The notes under the pieces were generated by a model, which was not told the DNA's origin, ran no database searches, and was given only the letters and a program-made list of their open reading frames with translations. From Acidobacteriota bacterium (GTDB taxonomy: Bacteria > Acidobacteriota > Terriglobia > Terriglobales > Acidobacteriaceae): DNA of 17,993 nt. The translations under genes and the position numbers were made by a program. How positions within the stretch are numbered: the first letter of the stretch is position 1; each line of letters starts with the position of its first letter. The stretch lies in NCBI GenBank assembly GCA_021780415.1, contig JAJXYW010000015.1, forward strand, positions 1 through 17,993, written 5' to 3'. This document shows positions 15,164-17,993 of the stretch, in pieces.

Positions 15164-15817
15164 GTGAGAACTCCGATAACACTGACAGCCGAGGCAGCCA
15201 GACAGGTGGAGCGTGAAAACGCTGCCATCGCGCGCGGACTGAAGCAGCATGATCCGGAGTTGCTGGACCAGTTGATCGAGACCTATCAGCATCGGCTGAT
15301 GCGGTACCTGATGTTCCTGACGAGCAGGCGCGAGGTGGCCGAGGACCTGTTTCAGGAGGTCTGGATCCGGGTGCTGCGGAATGGCTCGCAGTACAACGGG
15401 AAGGCGCGATTCGATACGTGGATCTTTACGATTGCGCGGAACCTGGTGATCGACCTGTCGCGGAAGCGGACGATGTCGTCGCTGGATGAGATGCGCGAGG
15501 GCGGCGAGGACGAACGGCCGTTCGAGATTGTGCAGGAGGGCCCGAGCCCGCTGGAGCAGTTTGAGGGGCGCGAGAATGCGTCAGAGGTGGCGACCGTGCT
15601 GCAGAAACTGGAGCCGGCGTACCGCGAGGTGCTGACGCTGCGGTTCCACGAGGAGATGTCGCTGGATGAGATTGCGACGGTGACGCGGGCGCCGCTGTCG
15701 ACGGTGAAGTCGCGGCTGTATCGTGGGCTGGCAGCGCTGAAGCCGGAGATTTTGAAGCTGCGTTCCGGGGGCCGCGGACGTGGTACTGTACTCGACAAGG
15801 TGGAGGTGAGGCCATGA
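15164..15817 (+). CDS. ECF-type RNA polymerase sigma factor (RpoE-like)
   Basis: A 217-residue group 4 sigma factor that would direct RNA polymerase to a specific promoter set. Region 2 spans about 33-102 (LLDQLIETYQHRLMRYLMFLT, AEDLFQEVWIRVLRN, ARFDTWIFTIARNLVIDLSRKR). Region 4 spans about 143-195 (LQKLEPAYREVLTLRFHEEMSLDEIATVTRAPLSTVKSRLYRGLAAL). The linker is acidic (EGGEDERPFEIVQEGPS). The GTG at 15164 is the first possible start after an in-frame TAG at 15107; AAGAGG directly abuts it, which is too close for good use as a ribosome-binding site. A TAGAAT (15107-15112) may be the -10. The stop overlaps the next ATG by four bases (ATGA). The next two gene products are membrane proteins, the usual arrangement for an ECF factor controlled at the membrane. 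The signal is unknown. Confidence 0.94.
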   Translation: MRTPITLTAEAARQVERENAAIARGLKQHDPELLDQLIETYQHRLMRYLMFLTSRREVAEDLFQEVWIRVLRNGSQYNGKARFDTWIFTIARNLVIDLSRKRTMSSLDEMREGGEDERPFEIVQEGPSPLEQFEGRENASEVATVLQKLEPAYREVLTLRFHEEMSLDEIATVTRAPLSTVKSRLYRGLAALKPEILKLRSGGRGRGTVLDKVEVRP

Positions 15818-16218
15818 ACTCGCTTCGTCCAAAGAACTGGGAGCACGAGGAGCAGGAGCGCGAGGTGACGCAGGCGTTTCGCGGAGCCGTGATGGCGGCC
15901 GGAGCGCGCGGCGTGGTGGTGAACAGAACGCATCGCGTGGTGCGCGAACAGGCGCTGCATTTGAGAGAGCGGAGAGAGAAGTCGCGCAGCCTGTGGGTGC
16001 CGCTGGGGATTTTTTCGTTTCTGATGCCGGCGATCTGCTATGCGATCTGGAGCGTGCTGGATGGGTATGAGCTGAACCCGATTGGGATACCGACGGCGAG
16101 CAACCAGCTGATGGTGCTGCTGCTGTGGTCGCTGCCGGTGACGGCGGTGGTGCTGGGGATGGTGTGGTTCAAGCGCGGACGCGGCCGCTCGGGTGGTGAC
16201 AGCGAGGCGCAGCTATGA
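15814..16218 (+). CDS. Two-helix membrane protein, candidate anti-sigma partner
   Basis: No family is recognised in this 134-residue protein. The N-terminal 58 residues are charged and predicted cytoplasmic (HEEQEREVTQAFRG, HRVVREQALHLRERREKSR). Two hydrophobic segments follow (about 60-82 and 98-119), and the tail is short and basic. The ATG overlaps the sigma factor stop (ATGA), and its own stop overlaps the next start in the same way, so all three are made together. The position suggests a membrane anchor that holds the sigma factor. The HxxxCxxC motif of zinc anti-sigma factors is absent, so this role is only inferred. Confidence 0.8.
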   Translation: MNSLRPKNWEHEEQEREVTQAFRGAVMAAGARGVVVNRTHRVVREQALHLRERREKSRSLWVPLGIFSFLMPAICYAIWSVLDGYELNPIGIPTASNQLMVLLLWSLPVTAVVLGMVWFKRGRGRSGGDSEAQL

Positions 16219-16763
16219 AAACCGGGTGGATGGGAACAGCGTCGAGTGGTACGGACGCGGCTTCGGCTGGAGATGAAGAGCTGCGGATGATTCCGCGCTG
16301 GTCGATGGTGCTGGCGGTGGTGCTGTTCCTGGGGATGCAGTACATCTTCCACGCGGTGATGCCGCACCACAAACAGGACATGCTGCCGCTGCGGCTGATG
16401 ATGGGCTATGCGTGGGGCTCGTTGTTTGCCAGCTATGCGCTGCTGCTGGGGTATGTGAGCCGGGATGTGAAGCGGCGCGGGATGTCGGCCGGGCTGTGGA
16501 TGCTGGTGTGCGTGGTGCTGCCGGGCGGCATGGGCGCGGTGGTGTACTTTCTGCTGCGGCAACCGGTGCTCTCGCGCTGCCCGAACTGCTCTACGTCGAT
16601 TGCGGCGAGTTATCACTTCTGCCCGCAGTGCCAGTTCCAGATTTCGCCGGTGTGCGGGCAGTGCCATCGCGGCGTGAAGATCACCGATGCGTTCTGCACC
16701 CTGTGCGGGCATGAGCTGGCACAGGATGGAGCCCCTGCACGGCTGCACATTTATAGCGATTAG
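16215..16763 (+). CDS. Membrane protein with C-terminal double zinc ribbon
   Basis: A 182-residue protein with three predicted membrane helices (about 28-47, 62-81 and 93-115). They are followed by a C-terminal domain with two regular zinc ribbons: CPNC-x10-CPQC (Cys122, 125, 136, 139) and CGQC-x10-CTLC (Cys147, 150, 161, 164). This matches the double-zinc-ribbon pattern, which usually binds proteins or nucleic acids, not substrates. The ATG overlaps the previous stop (ATGA), so it is the third member of the sigma factor operon. The ribbon domain probably lies in the cytoplasm, where it could contact the sigma factor or RNA polymerase; this is inferred. No exact function is known to me. Confidence 0.85.
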   Translation: MKTGWMGTASSGTDAASAGDEELRMIPRWSMVLAVVLFLGMQYIFHAVMPHHKQDMLPLRLMMGYAWGSLFASYALLLGYVSRDVKRRGMSAGLWMLVCVVLPGGMGAVVYFLLRQPVLSRCPNCSTSIAASYHFCPQCQFQISPVCGQCHRGVKITDAFCTLCGHELAQDGAPARLHIYSD

Positions 16764-16843
16764 GGCAGAGTGTAGAGGATAGAGAGAAAGGATTGCGTCG
16801 CGGCTTCGGCTTCGTGTTTTCCTGGTTCTCTTGTGCGGACGCG

Positions 16844-16849
16844 TACACT
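16844..16849 (+). promoter_or_regulatory. -10-like element before the response regulator
   Basis: TACACT ends ten bases before the ATG at 16860, predicting a 5' leader of only a few bases. The hexamer is identical to the one before rlmB. No Shine-Dalgarno sequence lies between it and the ATG. Confidence 0.35.
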
Positions 16850-16859
16850 ATTCGCAGCC

Positions 16860-17759
16860 ATGCCTATGCCCCTTACGGCGCTGATTATCGACGATGAGCC
16901 GCTCGCACGGCAGGAGTTGCAGTACCTGCTTGATGCTGCGGGCGATGTGTCGGTGCTGGCGCAGGGAACCAACGGCATCGAAGCCGTGGAGCTGATACGA
17001 ACGCATAAGCCCGACGTGATCTTTCTGGATGTCCGGATGCCCGGGCTCGATGGCTTTGCGGTGCTCAAAAAAGTGATGGCGCTGGACCGCAGGATGAAGC
17101 TGCCGCAGGTGGTGTTCGCGACGGCGTTCGACCAGTATGCGGTGAAGGCGTTTGAGGTCAACGCCGTGGATTACCTGCTGAAGCCGTTCGACAACAAGCG
17201 CGTGCAACGGACGCTGGAGAAGGTTCGGGAGCGCATGAGCAGCGCGGTGGAGATGGTGGCAGAGAGTCCGGGCAGCATGAATGGGGGCGCTGCCGGTGAG
17301 GCGACGGGCGGGCGGATTGCGAGCCGCGTGGCGGGCGCGGAGGCCAAGCTGGATGCGCTGCTGCGCATGGTGGAGGAACGGACGGGCGCGAGTTCGGCTG
17401 TGAGCGCGGCGGGAGCGGGGCGGTCGGGCAAGGTGGTGGTGCGGGCGCAGAGCCGGCTGCTGCTGGTCGACCAGAAGGACCTGTGCTTTGCGACGATAGA
17501 GGAGGGGCGGATTTCGGTGGTGACGAAGGCGCTCGAGGGCGACTCGAACTGCAGGACGCTGGAGGAGCTGACCGACCAACTGGACCCGGAACAGTTCTGG
17601 CGGGTGCACCGGTCGTTTGTGGTGAATATCCAGCATATTCGCGAGGTGGTGCCGTGGTTCAAGTCGAGCTACCAACTGCGCATGGATGACCGCAAGCAGA
17701 CCGAGGTGCCGGTGAGCCGGTCGCAGACCAAACGACTGCGCGAGCTGTTCAACCTGTAG
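16860..17759 (+). CDS. LytTR-family response regulator
   Basis: A 299-residue two-component regulator. The receiver domain (about 5-125) has the acidic pair Asp11-Asp12, the phosphorylation site Asp57 (VIFLDVRMPG), Thr88 and Lys108 (DYLLKPFD). A Gly/Ala/Ser-rich linker of about 70 residues follows, longer than usual, with a helical piece (AEAKLDALLRMVEERTG). The C-terminal LytTR DNA-binding domain (about 197-299) shows RLLLVDQKDLCFATIEEGRISVVT, EELTDQLDPEQFWRVHRSFVVNIQHIREV and VPVSRSQTKRLRELF. The ATG at 16860 is chosen because it directly precedes the receiver; a GTG at 16833 would add nine unlikely residues. No sensor kinase gene is visible inside the window. Confidence 0.94.
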   Translation: MPMPLTALIIDDEPLARQELQYLLDAAGDVSVLAQGTNGIEAVELIRTHKPDVIFLDVRMPGLDGFAVLKKVMALDRRMKLPQVVFATAFDQYAVKAFEVNAVDYLLKPFDNKRVQRTLEKVRERMSSAVEMVAESPGSMNGGAAGEATGGRIASRVAGAEAKLDALLRMVEERTGASSAVSAAGAGRSGKVVVRAQSRLLLVDQKDLCFATIEEGRISVVTKALEGDSNCRTLEELTDQLDPEQFWRVHRSFVVNIQHIREVVPWFKSSYQLRMDDRKQTEVPVSRSQTKRLRELFNL

Positions 17760-17802
17760 CGCCGTGGCGGCGAGGTTTTCTTTTGGGGGAAGAGGGGAGA
17801 CT

Positions 17803-17993
17803 ATGGCCGAGGATCATACCATTGAGACATTCGCGTTCAAGATGCTGCTCAAGAGCATCGGGGTGGTGCTGCTGACGGCGGCGCTGGCGTATCCGCTGGA
17901 CTTTGCGGTGTGGCGGGTGAGGGTGGCGCGCGGCGGAGGCATGGGAGCGGTGCCTGTGGAGCGATTCACCGTCGCGGACCTGAAGGGCGGGAA
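17803..17993 (+). CDS. Membrane-anchored protein of unknown function (cut by window edge)
   Basis: The first 63 codons are seen. The protein begins MAEDHTIETFAFKMLLKSIG, followed by a hydrophobic segment (GVVLLTAALAYPLDFAV, about 20-36) and then a soluble part (VPVERFTVADLKGG). A single N-terminal membrane anchor with the rest probably outside is likely. GGGGAG four bases before the ATG supports the start. It follows the response regulator by 43 bases on the same strand, so co-transcription is likely. I do not recognise the family from this fragment; it shows no sensor-kinase features so far. Confidence 0.75.
   Translation, partial: MAEDHTIETFAFKMLLKSIGVVLLTAALAYPLDFAVWRVRVARGGGMGAVPVERFTVADLKGG

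Noticed and set aside
16764..16859. Terminator between the zinc-ribbon gene and the response regulator
   Set aside because: No stem with a T-run was found; read-through from the sigma operon remains possible.

Overview
The window looks like chromosomal DNA of a high-GC acidobacterium, most likely class Terriglobia, family Acidobacteriaceae (Granulicella/Edaphobacter/Terriglobus-like). This is inferred from the protein character and from the dispersed-repeat style; no rRNA is present to confirm it.

Layout. Positions 1-4.0 kb hold the str operon on the minus strand: rpsL, rpsG, fusA and the first 41 codons of tuf, which runs off the left edge. A long leader without genes (about 3408-4246) carries a good sigma70-type promoter and two hairpins just ahead of rpsL. 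Positions 4.2-5.1 kb hold an overlapping minus-strand pair, an ArsR repressor and an AHSA1/SRPBCC protein. Positions 5.4-10.2 kb hold two plus-strand genes for exported proteins, an S9 prolyl-oligopeptidase-type peptidase and a large Ig-like/beta-propeller lipoprotein that ends in a strong intrinsic terminator. Positions 10.5-15.0 kb hold minus-strand nusB, a lumazine synthase (RibH) fused to an N-terminal VOC-like domain, an exported M1-type peptidase homologue whose HExxH motif reads HSLAH, and rlmB. Positions 15.2-16.8 kb hold a tightly coupled plus-strand operon: ECF sigma factor, two-helix membrane protein, and membrane protein with two zinc ribbons. A LytTR response regulator and the start of a membrane-anchored protein close the window.

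How the genes work together. The str operon makes ribosomal proteins and elongation factors. nusB and ribH overlap by one base (TGATG) and are co-translated. The sigma factor and its two membrane partners are linked by two ATGA overlaps, which suggests a membrane-based signal relay with a possible anti-sigma role for one partner. ArsR probably represses itself and its SRPBCC partner.

Most notable: (1) the VOC-RibH fusion; (2) the M1 homologue lacking its catalytic glutamate, with its signal peptide starting at the edge of a dispersed repeat; (3) a perfect 42-bp palindrome and several other large palindromes between genes; (4) gene starts without a Shine-Dalgarno sequence but with a -10-like hexamer 6-10 bases upstream, suggesting leaderless or near-leaderless transcripts; (5) a switch of the plus strand from C-rich to G-rich near 11.1-11.5 kb, independent of gene direction; (6) the sigma/membrane/zinc-ribbon operon. 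No CRISPR array, tRNA, rRNA, phage gene or transposase was seen.
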